Below, one piece after another: positions 52,209-64,000 of a stretch of 64,000 nucleotides of DNA. Below the pieces are notes generated by a model. The model was not told where the DNA came from and did not search any database. It saw only the letters and a list, made by a program, of their open reading frames with translations. How positions within the stretch are numbered: the first letter of the stretch is position 1; every line of letters begins with the position of its first letter. Source of the stretch: Motacilla alba alba (Eukaryota; Chordata; Aves; Passeriformes; Motacillidae); assembly GCF_015832195.1 (NCBI RefSeq), contig NC_052019.1, positions 48,487,016-48,551,015 on the forward strand, in the 5' to 3' direction. Position numbers and translations under genes: made by a program.

Positions 52209-54549
52209 GTAATTTTTTGGCTTTGTTTTGAGACTTTGAGACCTAAGAGGCAAGAGAGAGACAAAAGACCAAATGCCTTGCTTCAACAAACTGGTTAAAA
52301 ATACGGAAGTCACCTCAGAGATTAATATGAAACGTGCAATTTCCAGGCTGTTTCTGCTTCAGCAGCAGGGTAGTCAGGACAGACTGAGAGAAGAGAGAGG
52401 TACAGATTGAGAGATAAACAAGGACCTTGGGGTCTGAGTCATGAATTCAGTGTCTTGATGCACTGTGGAGCAGCAGGCCCTGGCTAACTCATGCTGACCT
52501 AGCGAGCAGCAAACCCCACCCAGGAAGAGAGACGGTCAATACAGAAGATCTGGGGCTTTGACCCTTGGTCACACCTGCAGTTCAGTGTTCCATGGGCAAT
52601 TTGTTCACTCTTCTTACCCTGGGGTGGTTAAGACTATTGCACTTGTGTTTCTTGTACTTTAGGAGAGTTTAGATTAATAAAGAAAAACAAGCTCACAAGT
52701 ACTGAGCACGCCTCAGCTGATTTAGTAATTTCCTTGCTATCAATTCAAATGGGATGTCTTCCCTTCAGCACTGCAGGTTCTGCAGACATACAAATGCTCT
52801 GTATGACTGATGCAATGGAGTAAGTTAAATTCTGACACTTTTTGCTAAAAGCCATTTCACTAACGATGACAGTGATTTGGCACTCCTGGAAGAAAGGAGA
52901 AAAGCACTGACACGCAAGCAGATTCTCTTGCTTGGGAAGTTCTTCCCAAGATCTGTACATGACTCATAACTTGCCAGCATGCTGCAAAAAGCAATCAAAG
53001 AACGGGACTCTATAGCCCAAGGGACACACACCTCACATCATTTTGCCTTCCCATTAGAGAAGGCAAAGTTCCTCTCTCCTGCCCAGTTTTGGAAACAATG
53101 GAGTCCTCTGTGACCTAGGTTTTTCTGTGATGTGAGTGAACAGAAGGGGCAATAAAATGTTTAAGAGAAGGATGAGAGAACAGATGAACACGCACCAGCA
53201 AACTCAGTGTCCACCAACAAATGATTCCATGTAAGAGACTGAACTGAGGTTTTTGTACTTCAGCAGTCCTCCACTGCAGAAACTTAGGATGGTTGTTTAC
53301 TGACTCAATTAAAACCTTAACAGATGAATGACAACGTTGTTTCTGTGACAAGGCACTGATGTTTCTAGGGAGAGGAAGTTTTAGTACTTAATACTACTTG
53401 TACATTGTAGTATATCAAGGAAATTGCCAAAGTTAACACAAAAGACTCATCTGAGATGGAAATGTTACCTCAAGAGATTATTTAAGGAAATATGATGGTG
53501 TTCTTCATCATAACCCATGTCTTCACACTAAAATAGCAACTATGACTCTTCAGCCTGATTCAGCTGAAATACACAATTTAGAAGCTCTGGGACAGCTTTT
53601 ATTTACATTTTATATTTAATTTTTTACCTCTACATGTTCAGCTCTTGAATTAGTCAGGACATTCAGATTCCCTTCTTCACCAGTTTAACTTTTTGATTGC
53701 CTTATATAATAAAACACTGTCAATGTTCAAGATGCAAATGCAGAGTTTAAAAAAAATATGCAACATCCAAATTGCTTTTGACAACGTAAGAAAAAAGAAG
53801 AGTAAACGAGAGCTCTGCAGAACTCCAAATATTGGCACAAAAAGGGCTTGGCGAGAGGCTCTTTTGCCTCCAAACAGCTTAAGAAGCTTAAACAAATAAT
53901 TTGTCCTCACAGTTTTCAGTGCAGGATTGTGTATCCCAAAACTCACACCCGAGCTATGCACCCATTGAGTTAAAATAGAGGCAAATAACTAGGAGAAACC
54001 TATTAAGACCAACAGAAAGAAATTTTAGGGAATGAGCTGTCTCATGTTTAATGCCTTGAAGGTCTCTTATCTAATCAATGTACCAGAATATCCTTTACCA
54101 GCCCAGTAGATTTTAAGGCAATGTTCTACATAACTAGAACAGAACAAAATGGCCAGAGAAAGTCTTTGTGTAAACCTTTTGTTCCACAAAGCATCTAGCA
54201 AGAGTGCCGGTCTCTCAAAGACATTGTGTTTTTCATTGTAGTTTTCTGTCAAATTAATCCATGTGAATACAGAAATCACAACCTGAAATACTGTGCATAC
54301 ACCAGATTAACATACAGAATGTAATAATGCACTGTAATTATAGAAGTTCATCTTCATCACCACATCTTGTGGAACACCCAAGTCACAGAAAAGTCTCTGT
54401 GGAATGTATATGAAGAGGTTTTTACTGAATTATTGAGGTAAAAATATTTCAATAAACCTAATTCTCTTCTATATTCAGTAGTAAAGTTGTCACTGTTATC
54501 AACTTCTCCAATGTTTTAAGCACAGGAGTCAATATGTAACAGGCATTTT

Positions 54550-54652
54550 CAAAAAAGAAAAAAAGGAAAGAAGAAAAGGAAAAACTGGAAAATGAAAAAA
54601 TAGGAAAAAAAGAAAACAAGGCAAAAAAAAAAAAGAAAAAGAATTCCCAAAC
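54550..54652. repeat. Polypurine (A/G) tract of about 100 nt
   Basis: Almost pure A and G on the plus strand (a few C and T breaks). The Phe-rich minus-strand frames here are compositional artefacts. Confidence 0.85.
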
Positions 54653-55105
54653 CAGTGAAAGATTTATCAAAAAAAATATAAATAGCCACCAAAACCAGAG
54701 AAAATGAAACAGAGAGACAAAAATGAGAACGATGAAAAGGAGAAAGCAATTTATATAGAAAGAAAAAATAATATTAAAATCAAGCTATGTTGCTTTTCAA
54801 CTTAATAGTCAGAATATTATGCCTTCAGGCAGTCTTAAGAGAAAATAACCCTCAAATCTGATACATTAAATAATTCATGTTCTTCATATGAAGAGAGACC
54901 TTTGTTTGCACACATAGAGGATGTTTATGACACCACTTGTGGCATCCACGGCTGAAGGTAAAGGGTTCCTGTGATACAAGCAGTACTTTGAAAATGTAGT
55001 AATTCCTTAAACATCAGTGGAGCAGCACAGCCATCTCCAGTCCTTTACACTTTGCAGACCAAGCTGAATACAAGCTTTTTGTTTCTTTTGTGGGGTCCAA
55101 AAAGG

Positions 55106-55124
55106 AAAAAAAAAAAAAAAAAAA
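55106..55124. repeat. Poly(A) tract, 19 nt
   Basis: Uninterrupted A run on the plus strand. No retrocopy recognised beside it. Confidence 0.85.
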
Positions 55125-58100
55125 GACATTGAGAATATCTGGAAATAGCTGCTGTGACCCTCGGGAAAGAGCGGGAAACCCCAGAAATGAGAAAATCCTG
55201 CGGGAGCTCTAGTGAGCAGCAGAGGAGCCATCCTGGTGTACTGGCTGAGTTTGATGCAGAAGAACAATCCTGTGCACACAAAATAAAAGGTAGCAGCAGA
55301 CCTTCCTTGACCAACAAAAAGAGCAGTGGTATAAACACCAGGAGGCAACTTCCTACAAATAGAGAGAAGTACTCAAATCATGCCCCAACACCCACTGAAG
55401 CAAACAAGTTTTGCACAGAGAACTGATGCCATTTTTATCTCCTGTCAACCACAAACGTCACCACTTAAACTTCCTCTTCCAAAACCAAGAATTATCACTG
55501 GGAAATTGCTTCAGTGGTGAGGAAAAGCATGAAATCTTCTATTCAGACTCACAATATGGACAACATCTCCCTGCATTTTTATCATTGCACAGATATAAAA
55601 AGCAGTTCTGGGAAATACAGAGGGAAAATGGCTTTTTTTTCTTCTCCGATCATATTTTAAGATGATTAAAAAAAAAAAAGTTGAAGCTGAAATATGTGGC
55701 ATTGAAAAGCCTCACAACTTAATAAACAAAAGAAGAATCAAATTCTACTCCTATTCTGAAAACCAGAGTTCTTAGCTGTTTATACTAGGTGCTATATGGT
55801 CTAAATGATATCCTGTGCCAGACAGCCACATCTTTGCTTTGGTATCCCCCCAATGTTTAGGCTGCTTGGTTTAACCTCTTACATCCCTACAAAGCCTCCA
55901 GTTTCTTTCTCTGGTGCTCCTGTTTGGTAGAGACTGGTTATTACCCCTTTCCCAGGACTGCAGTGGGAGGGCTGTAGGAGCAGGGCCGGCTCCTGAGACC
56001 CTGGAATTCCTTAGGCACTAATTTGTCCCAAGCTCCAACCGTGTGCATAATGGGACAATTTAAAGTTCATGAATCTCTAAATTTCACAAGGTTTCTAGAC
56101 TATTTACCTCATGAAGTAATATTAAAAAAATTACAAATATCTGTGAAACAACAGATGCTTGCATGCCCTACTGCACTCTAAATTCCTTGCCATATTTCAG
56201 CCTTCCTTGGGGCCAGGCCAGAGGTTCAACACACAGCTTTTCAAGAGAAAAGGGCACCAGTTTCCTTCTTTAAAGCCAACCTGTTTCCTTTTCTTTTCCT
56301 CTCCAAACCTCACTACTTCAACCACTTTTGTTTTATAACCCCCTCCTCCTCACCTGGGGACTCTTCCATCAGCCTCCTTAGGTCAGCCAAGTCCCACCAG
56401 CTGATCTGTTGCTAAGTTACTACTCCTCTGTGTTTCTGACTCAAAAAATGATCTGTCTGGGGCAACAGCCAACTTCTTGTAAAATATCACTCTAAATAAG
56501 TGTTCACTGTAGTTAAAATGACCTGTTATTTTTGCTCCCTGGCATTGCAGATACGTTCCCTCTTCTCCCTGGTAAATTTTATAACAATACAGGAACAAAA
56601 GATTGCCAAGAAACAAACCAATCTCCATGCTCACAGGCTTGTTGTAGACTCTGTTTCCAGCACTGAACAGAAGTCCCATGCTGCACAACAGCTGAACTCA
56701 GAGCCCACCCTCTCCCTCCCATTTTAACAGCATCAGACAAACGTGGAGAACGTGCTCAGAGCAGGCACTTCTGCTTTACATGAAGCTAATCATGCCAGCT
56801 GTACTCTGCTGTAAATGCAGAGCAAACGGATGGACTTGTATGGATGGATTTATTCTGCTGTTTCCATCAGAACTCAAATCCATTACAACCTGACCTTCCT
56901 ACACAGCATCTTTCTAAGATCTCAGATATTTTTCCCCCAAAATCTGCAGTTACAGCCTGATTCCTATTTCCCAGTTATTACTTGTAAGTCCCACTAATTC
57001 TCTCATCTCCCCTGAACTATTTTAGAGTTTCTGAGCATCCATGAGTGGAGAATTGAGAAATTAAGAGCAAATGAGACAATTTTTTCCTTCCTCCTTGATT
57101 CCTGCAGACAAAAACTGTCTACAACAGGAGATTTGATGAGTACTAGACTCGTGTCTCAGTCTTTGCTCTTAGAGAGGCTGTCAGTATTTCCAGACTGCAA
57201 CAAAACATTTTTCAAACTCCTCCCTACATTCAGCTGTGAATTTTACAACTGCAATACAAAATGCTGTGCTGCTTTTGTTTTGGATTCTTCCTTTTTTTTT
57301 TCCTTGCTTGGGATGGCAAGAACACTGGCTGCCAGTTTACCTTACCACTCAACAGGCATTCCTCACAAAGCTGTTGTCTTCTATTCTCCACCTAACCACA
57401 TGGAAATTGCTACCTTTTTTTCCTCCAACTAAGCACATGGAAAAACTTATAAAACAAAGACAGAAGGCTGCTTGTTAGAGATCTGTAGCAAAAATCTTGC
57501 TTCTGTCCTGTCTACCAAATAATTTAATAGGGGTTTTTCAACTGTCTTCAGCAGGAATTTGATGTCACTCCTACTGCATCAGGAGATGAATTTAGTGGAC
57601 AATTTAGGAGAAAATAATATCAGGCCCTTAAAAAAAAAAGACAACTTAAAAGGAATAGGAAATTAATTTAGCAGCAAGCTGAGACATGCTATTAAGTGCA
57701 AGGTTCAAAAAAGAGTATCTTTTCTGTAGAAACTATTTCCAACAGCCTCATTTTCAACAGATAGCATTATATTGTTGTATTTTAAAATGCAAGTGTTTGC
57801 AAGATAAAAGGCTACTGACAGTGGGTAAAGGTATGAAAACTCTGGTGTCAACAGGGTTAAAAGTGTTAACAGTGTTAAAAATAATCTGGCTGACAGAAAT
57901 ACACAAAAGCAGTCTAAAATAGCTAAAAATGATGGAAGGCCACAGAATGAACTTGCATGTGAAATTGTTTCAAGATTGCTGTTCCAGAGGCCATTTTTGC
58001 CTGGAAAGCAGTTTTTGTCATCTGTCTAGACCACTTCCAGTGACCACAGAGGGGACCAACCAGCAAGCACAATTGCTCCCTTCCCACATGTACATCCGCA

Positions 58101-58670
58101 TTTCCCACCAAGAGAACTTCCAGAGACCCTGCCTGGGAACCCAGACTGACACACACCCTGCAGGGTATCTGCCTGTAAATTCAGCCTTTATGTATTTTTC
58201 AGATGCTGTCTCACAGGAGACTCTTATTCTGGAAGCCATGCATTTGTCACTAATGTGTCCACAGTCACAGAAGGGAATAAGGTCTGCAGGTTGATTGGAA
58301 AACCATTTATTACCCAGAAGCAGAGGGCCATGAGACACTGTGTGCATCCAAGCACACCACCACTGCTATCAGCAGGAACTGTGTGCCAGGTGGGAATTTA
58401 GGTCAAGGCCAGGATTTTTTCCCTATTATTGGTGTTAGGATTCTTCAAGATTACCAACAAGGTGATGACATTAAAAAGGATAGTAGGGTGCAGCAACGTG
58501 TGTGTGATTTATGAGCTTATACTGAGTGTAAAGTTTGCTCTCCTTCTGAAAACAAATTCCTTTTTGTATTTATATTGTGGCATTCAACACATTGCATTGT
58601 CTATGTTCTACCGGTGCTTCCACCTCTCAAAATCATACCTCAGTTAGCACTGAGAAACAATAATGAAATT

Positions 58671-58716
58671 GCAAAAAAAGCATAAAAAAAGAAGAAAGAA
58701 AAAAAAAGAAAAAACA
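58671..58716. repeat. A-rich low-complexity tract
   Basis: Several A runs interrupted by single G or C bases. Confidence 0.85.
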
Positions 58717-59967
58717 ATAGGGTTTTCAGTGAGAAGAGATAAAAGTTCCACAAGGGACCTTACTATTGCTATCAATTCTTATGCTAAAAGCTGGAAGTTA
58801 ACACAGTAAGGAGTGATACTACACAAACCTAAAATAGAAAGCTCTCTCTAAGCAACAATTATAGCTTAAAGATGTTGAATGTTTGTGACCGTGCACACAA
58901 CCCTTGACTGTATTATATTCTGTGGGGCAGATCCTCAGATAGCGATTTGGAGTCCTGAAACTAATTTATGTCATCTGAGGAGCTGCCTTATGAGAGTCTG
59001 ACACTTTTATTAAACTGAGAATACCAGTGCACTTACTTCTGTACCTCTTGACTAGCAGCCCAATTATTATTCAGGGGATTTAACAGACTATATTGATGGC
59101 TACTAGTATTGTTTAGAGAATTGTTTTAAGTGTTTTTAAACTGAGATACATAATGCAACTTTTACAAGTGGTTGCATAATCCAATGTCCCAATGCATCCC
59201 TATTTTCTTGACTGGTTACATCAATGCACACACAGACTGCTAATTCTGACCCAGTGGAATGACATGCACGTTGCCACTAAGATTTTTTGTTCCATGTGAA
59301 AAATGCATTTTTGTCCTGAATTACTCTATATTAGGGGAAAGCAAAGAGAAACAAATGCAATGAATCCATGAAAGACTGGTCTGTCTTGGGGGCAACTAGT
59401 CTCAGAGCTGCAGTCAAACACATGCCTTCCATTTATTTTCACAGATTTTGATCAACTGAAGTTGCTTCAAAGCTCTATTCACTTTTCCTTCTGATCTCAT
59501 ATTATCTTTGCATTCAGCCTACATTTTGAGCTACATCACACGCTCAGAGTCCCCTCTTACCAAAATATCAATTTAGTGTACTGGGAAGAAAAGTGGCATC
59601 CTAGTGAAAGCAAGAGATTAGCTAGTCTCTCTTTTTCTCAATATTCAAAGAAACTGCAAATATTATCTGATATAAAGCTGTCACTACTAAGATCTTGCTT
59701 TGTCTACAATCAAGGCCACTTAAATCTTCAAAATCAATGTGAAGCAGCCACAGACATGCACGGAGCATCACTCCTGCACTTAAACATCTAAACCAGCTCA
59801 CTGAAGGCTCATCCGGCACAGTGCAAACCACAGCCAACCTGCTCTCCCTGTCCAGCTGGTGACTGGACACAGGAGATTAACACAGCATTCCCAAAGCCTG
59901 CGAATGGAGCGTGGGGCTTGTCTCAATTGCTCAAAATGAAACTGCTTCATTTCCCTAAAAACACTAG

Positions 59968-59993
59968 CCCCCCCCCCCCCCCCCCCCCCCCCC
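59968..59993. repeat. Homopolymeric C tract, 26 nt (G26 on the minus strand)
   Basis: Twenty-six consecutive C between acactag and ttcaaac. In the BANK1 sense direction it is a G run. The Gly-rich minus-strand frames here are artefacts of it. Confidence 0.95.
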
Positions 59994-62900
59994 TTCAAAC
60001 CTAAAGAGTAGTAAACTCCAGGTAAGGGTAGATAGACATGAAACACTGAATCCTGCAGGGAACAATTTGGGAACTGTTAAGGATAGAAGTGGGAACCAAA
60101 TGCCATTCTCCCATTTTGAGGTTAAGAGAGATGGAATTGTAGCTCCCAGGGTGACTTTCTTGAGAATACTCTGGCTACCTCTGTGCCTACTTTGATGTGC
60201 AAGGGAAGCTGCATTTTCCACTTCTCTCATGGATTGAAGCAATTTCTACTCAACTCAGCTCAATCCAATTCAGCTTTGCCAAAGCAAACAGCTGAAGAAA
60301 ACTGTAAAGCTTAAGAGGTGCATGTGTATGTGTGAAGCACACATACACCCTCACATCCTACTTTGCAGCAACAAAGATTAGATCTGTCCTGCACGACTTC
60401 AGCACCAGCTCTTTAAAGCAAAATCCTCTGGGCTTTGAACAAAGACCCTTTGACAATTAACAATCCAACAGGCAGAGGACCCTAATTTCATGCTCAAAAT
60501 GGAATCCTGTACCAGCAATGCTTCACCAAAGAGCTTGTGTCATCTTCTGATAATGACTACTTTTGCAACCCTTTTAATTGCTTTCACTGTTTATAATTTT
60601 GTGGACACATTTTCTTCAGGAGAGAATATTTTTTAATATAGTCTAAACAAGAAACATATACTGCAAGATGTGGGCTCAATAAAGTTTTCTGATCTAAAAC
60701 AATAAATTCCATTATAAATTACCAGAAACTATAAAACAAGTAGCAAAACATGATTAATAGGAGGATTCCAGCCAATAGGCTCTTCTAATCAGGTGATGTG
60801 ACACTTCCCTAAAAATAGCAGACAAGAAGAAATAATAGCAAAGTTAAAATCACAACAATGGTAATGTATAATAAACCATGTATTTCAAAAGATTATGTTG
60901 CAAGTGAAATGTTGCACCAAAATTTATTGTTCAAAAAATGACTCTCTATAAAGTTATCATTTTCAGCTTGTTCTTGTACATATGGAAATCAGAAAAGCCT
61001 CAGATCTCAAACTACACAGCAAACTGGCCCAGCTAGATAATTTACATAGGCACCTGAAAAAAGCAGGAAGAAACTTTAACCACAGGAGACCTGTGGTTAA
61101 AGACACAGTACTTTATGAAAATCCACAGCTAGCACTCAGTTCTGGATGTCTATCAAAGAATATTGCTGTAAAGACTGAACTGGTACCTCACAAGAGGCTT
61201 AATTCTGCTCTGCTCTTTGAAATTTAAATGCTGTTCAGTGTCTTTGCTTCTTTTTAGTTTGAGGATCAAATAATCACCTTTATGAAGGTAAAACCATACA
61301 GGAAAATTCAGCTGTTAGAGCATCAGAAACAAAGAATATTAGCGAGTCTGAACCCACTTTCCTTTTCCATCCAACAAGTCAGTCAAGGGTCAGTGTCAGA
61401 AGGGGTTGTACGTAAGCTCCAGTTTCAAATCCTTTTTGTGGCCCCCATGTGCTGCCCTGTTAGACCCCTGTGTACTACTCACCTTTATGCTACTACTACT
61501 ACTACTCACCAACTCATCTGGTACCCCAGGGCAAATAAACTGTCTTAGAACATTTAATTCCATTAGAAAACCAAAATGAACAGACTGGTTCAAACCAGTT
61601 CCAGCAGGACACAAACACCTCTGATATGAACTGGTTTTTAGCTCAAGAGATTTCCTGTTTCCTTCTACTTATTAACCCACCATGACCTTCTCTTCCAAGT
61701 ACTAACCCAACCGCCCACTGACCTAAGGGACGCACTTTTAAACCCTGAGATTTCACAACACTCTGTGGGAATAATTTTCAGAAGTACAATACCTGCTCTG
61801 TGAAAAGCAACGTTTTTAACTTAGCTCTTGCCAGTTTCTCCCAGTGCTCCCAAACTCCTGCACCAAAGAGATGCTGATGGAGGGATGCCTACCTGCCCAC
61901 TCCCTGCCTCTCTATCTCCCAGCTACAGATGCATTGCTGAAAAACACTACTTATGTAAAGCAAGTTCTTCCAAAAGCATGCAGTCTGACAAAACTGCATC
62001 AGTATTGCCCCAAGACTGATAAAGAAATCCTAATTTTACCTATACGCACCGTTTTTACTGTGATTAAAAAAATAATTAATAGCTCTGGCTCAGTGCTCAT
62101 GTAATACTACTTCTTTTTCCAAAATAAACTATAAACTCTTGAGCTGATACAAATATCCCGCCCTGAGAGATCTGACTTTCCTAAATAAATTGCATCAAGC
62201 AATAAAAAGATCTGTAACAATAGTACTTTATGTATAACCTGTTCTCAACAGTATTGTCAAGCTCTTGACAGAACTGTATTTTATTCATGTGAACTTCAAA
62301 AAAAAGTAATAAAATTCCTTCCGGCTCTTTCTGAATTATAAAATATAAAAATGCAAACAACACTCTTCAGTTCTAGCCACATTAAAAATTCCTGCTCAAA
62401 AGATGTAATAAATTATTTTCGTGGGACCTGGATTATAAAGCAACTTTTTCAATGTCATAAAATCATGGAATAACTTTTGTCAGCATGACAGTCTTTCATT
62501 GATAAAATTCACCTAACTGAAAACTTTCTCATCATACAAAGCACCAAATCTATTGTGTTATACCACACAGTCCTTAGAAAGCTCTACTTTTTATTTCAAT
62601 AGGGTGATGTGGGGTAATATAAACAAAACACAGAATTATTTTGGTTGCTTTGCCCTCTTAGCTCATACTTGGAATCTATATCTTAGTATTTCCATGGTAG
62701 TAGTGAATAGGGCAAATCACAGTTTCAATGTACCTCTACGAATATTGTGTTAGTCTGCACTTGCTTTTATTGTCAAGAAAAACTTGTGTCTTGAACTCGC
62801 CTAGGTTGTTTCAGCCTAACTCTCAGCTGATTTACAGAGCAGTAATTTCACTGCAGACCACAGAGTTGTAATGAAATCAACACCAGTCCTTAACGATTCA

Positions 62901-64000
62901 CATCACTGAGCTGTCAGGAAGGATCAGTTTCTGCTTCTTCACCCTCCAACACCCAGAAAATGCAGCCAACTCTCTAGACCTGATTTTCCCCACAAATTTG
63001 AATAAAATAATACAGGAACATCTCCACCACAGTTGCCATCATTGTGTGTAAGGGTCAATGGACTTCTCCTATAAATTCCACTCTGAAAAGTTAAGAGCTC
63101 CTTTTAAGGTAAAACATCTAATTGATTCTGATTTCACTTTTATTGGCAGCCTGGCAGTTAGAAAGAATACAAAGGTTATAGCTCAGCTATAGGGATGAAA
63201 TCGAGGAAAGTTTTTAAAAATCACTCTCATTCAAAGAACTTAAATATTCAAGTCCCATCAAAAACATTCATAATTTTTAGAGTCACAGATGTTTTTGCAA
63301 ACCCACTGCATGCACCTAGACAGGAGCCTATGAATTTTGCATGCTTTGCTTTCAATTTCAGCAGTGAACTGCAATGAATCTGGGACAGAGACTTTTGCTG
63401 AATCAGGTCTCCTCATTTTGCAGGAACAAACACTTTTGGAACTGCCATTAAGCAAGGTACCATAACTTAATTTAAAAGGGACACCATTTACTCTCTTCCA
63501 GAAAACGTAGAAAGCTATGAAACATTACCATGCCCAGCTGCTTCCTGCATCAAATCCAGGTTTTGAGAGTGAGACATCAAAACACGCCTGCCAGTCAAAA
63601 GGTTGCAAATGAGCACAGTGGAAGCTGGCAACCATGTTTTCATTTTCTCGTAGCACTGTCCAGACTTTGTGGTATCAGCCCCAGCAAGTACCTGCCACAG
63701 TGAGACCTGCTGTGACCGAGACAATGCCAATGAGCTCATTATTAAAAAACACTGTGAGCACTGCAGCTGTGTTTTGGGGCTAGTATGTCCCCAGCTCATT
63801 TTTCTGCTGAAGTACCCAAAACAATATTAAATATCATTCCACTAGAATAGAGCACTGCATTAGTCTATCATTTTGTTGTGAAATCACACCCAGTGAGAAT
63901 ACATTTACTACAGCTTGGCCCTGGAGGGCAGAACAATCAGCAAATGGATTTTACAGCTAGGAGCTCCGTGCATGGAGAAAATCCGAAGCCTGGGTCTTTG

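Larger units (their letters stand above)
38058..64000 (-). other. BANK1 upstream intron or upstream region, no exon recognised
   Basis: Almost 26 kb upstream of exon W1. I looked on the minus strand for the ankyrin-repeat exon (LLHCAAKFGLKNLA-like, HGHKELKKIFEDF-like) and saw no match. From memory, the human gene has a very long intron between its ankyrin exon and the C-terminal exons, so this is expected to be one intron running off the window. It holds three CR1 fragments (44705-44830, 46487-46590, 49128-49560), A-rich and T-rich tracts, a 26-nt C run at 59968-59993 and an exon-like plus-strand segment at 43904-43987. The rest is AT-rich sequence in which I see nothing coding. Confidence 0.75.

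Noticed and set aside
54458..54749. Phe-rich minus-strand open frames
   Set aside because: Direct product of the polypurine tract on the plus strand.
59622..59870. Minus-strand HIDFEDLSGLD resembling the IFEDFS end of the BANK1 ankyrin exon
   Set aside because: The upstream residues show no ankyrin pattern and there is no fitting donor, so the match is a short coincidence.
1..64000. Search for CRISPR arrays, operons, tRNA or rRNA genes and viral or phage-like systems
   Set aside because: The window is vertebrate chromosomal DNA; I saw no spaced direct-repeat arrays, no clear tRNA or rRNA, and no intact viral gene.

Overview
The window looks like a piece of a bird nuclear genome. It is AT-rich and gene-poor, and its interspersed repeats are fragments of the CR1 LINE family with the avian 3' tail (ATTCTRTGATTCT-like on the sense strand). 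The only gene I can assign securely is BANK1, the B-cell scaffold protein with ankyrin repeats, on the minus strand. I found it by joining short minus-strand open stretches whose splice sites and phases agree, and by recognising blocks shared with my recollection of mammalian BANK1 (RSFIxNRPPAPxPRP, VFQQK, EELIxLQxxVKxG, EALxxFKxWQ, EKLxxLRD). No database search was made. Which bird group this is cannot be settled; a passerine would fit.

Layout. Bases 38058-64000 are the upstream intron, or upstream part, of BANK1. They hold CR1 fragments, simple repeats and no recognisable exon, so the TIR-like, DBB and ankyrin exons should lie beyond the right edge. Seven coding exons follow on the minus strand at 38057-37961, 36438-36145, 33323-33036, 23389-23321, 22189-22005, 20436-20373 and 15819-15770. 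Joined, they read 335 codons without interruption to a TAG at 15811-15809. They encode the C-terminal adaptor half: tyrosine motifs, acidic tracts, proline-rich segments and a predicted helical segment. Bases 1-15769 lie downstream of the last recognised exon. They hold CR1 copies, simple repeats, probably the BANK1 3' end (not located), and an unexplained exon-like plus-strand segment at 13709-13871.

Main points. (1) The bird reading frame ends at V-Y-N-stop, where mammalian BANK1 as I recall it reads VYNK and continues for a few dozen residues. The stop-bearing exon still has a good donor, and the stop is only 39 nt before that junction. (2) The first exon in the window encodes a YEVM (YxxM) motif, the type bound by the PI3-kinase p85 SH2 domains. 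(3) Three consecutive exons (294, 288 and 69 nt) are phase 1-1 and could each be skipped without a frameshift. I found no convincing new multi-gene system. The rest is intronic or intergenic DNA with a few structural oddities: a perfect 14-bp-arm palindrome, a 26-nt C tract and long microsatellites.
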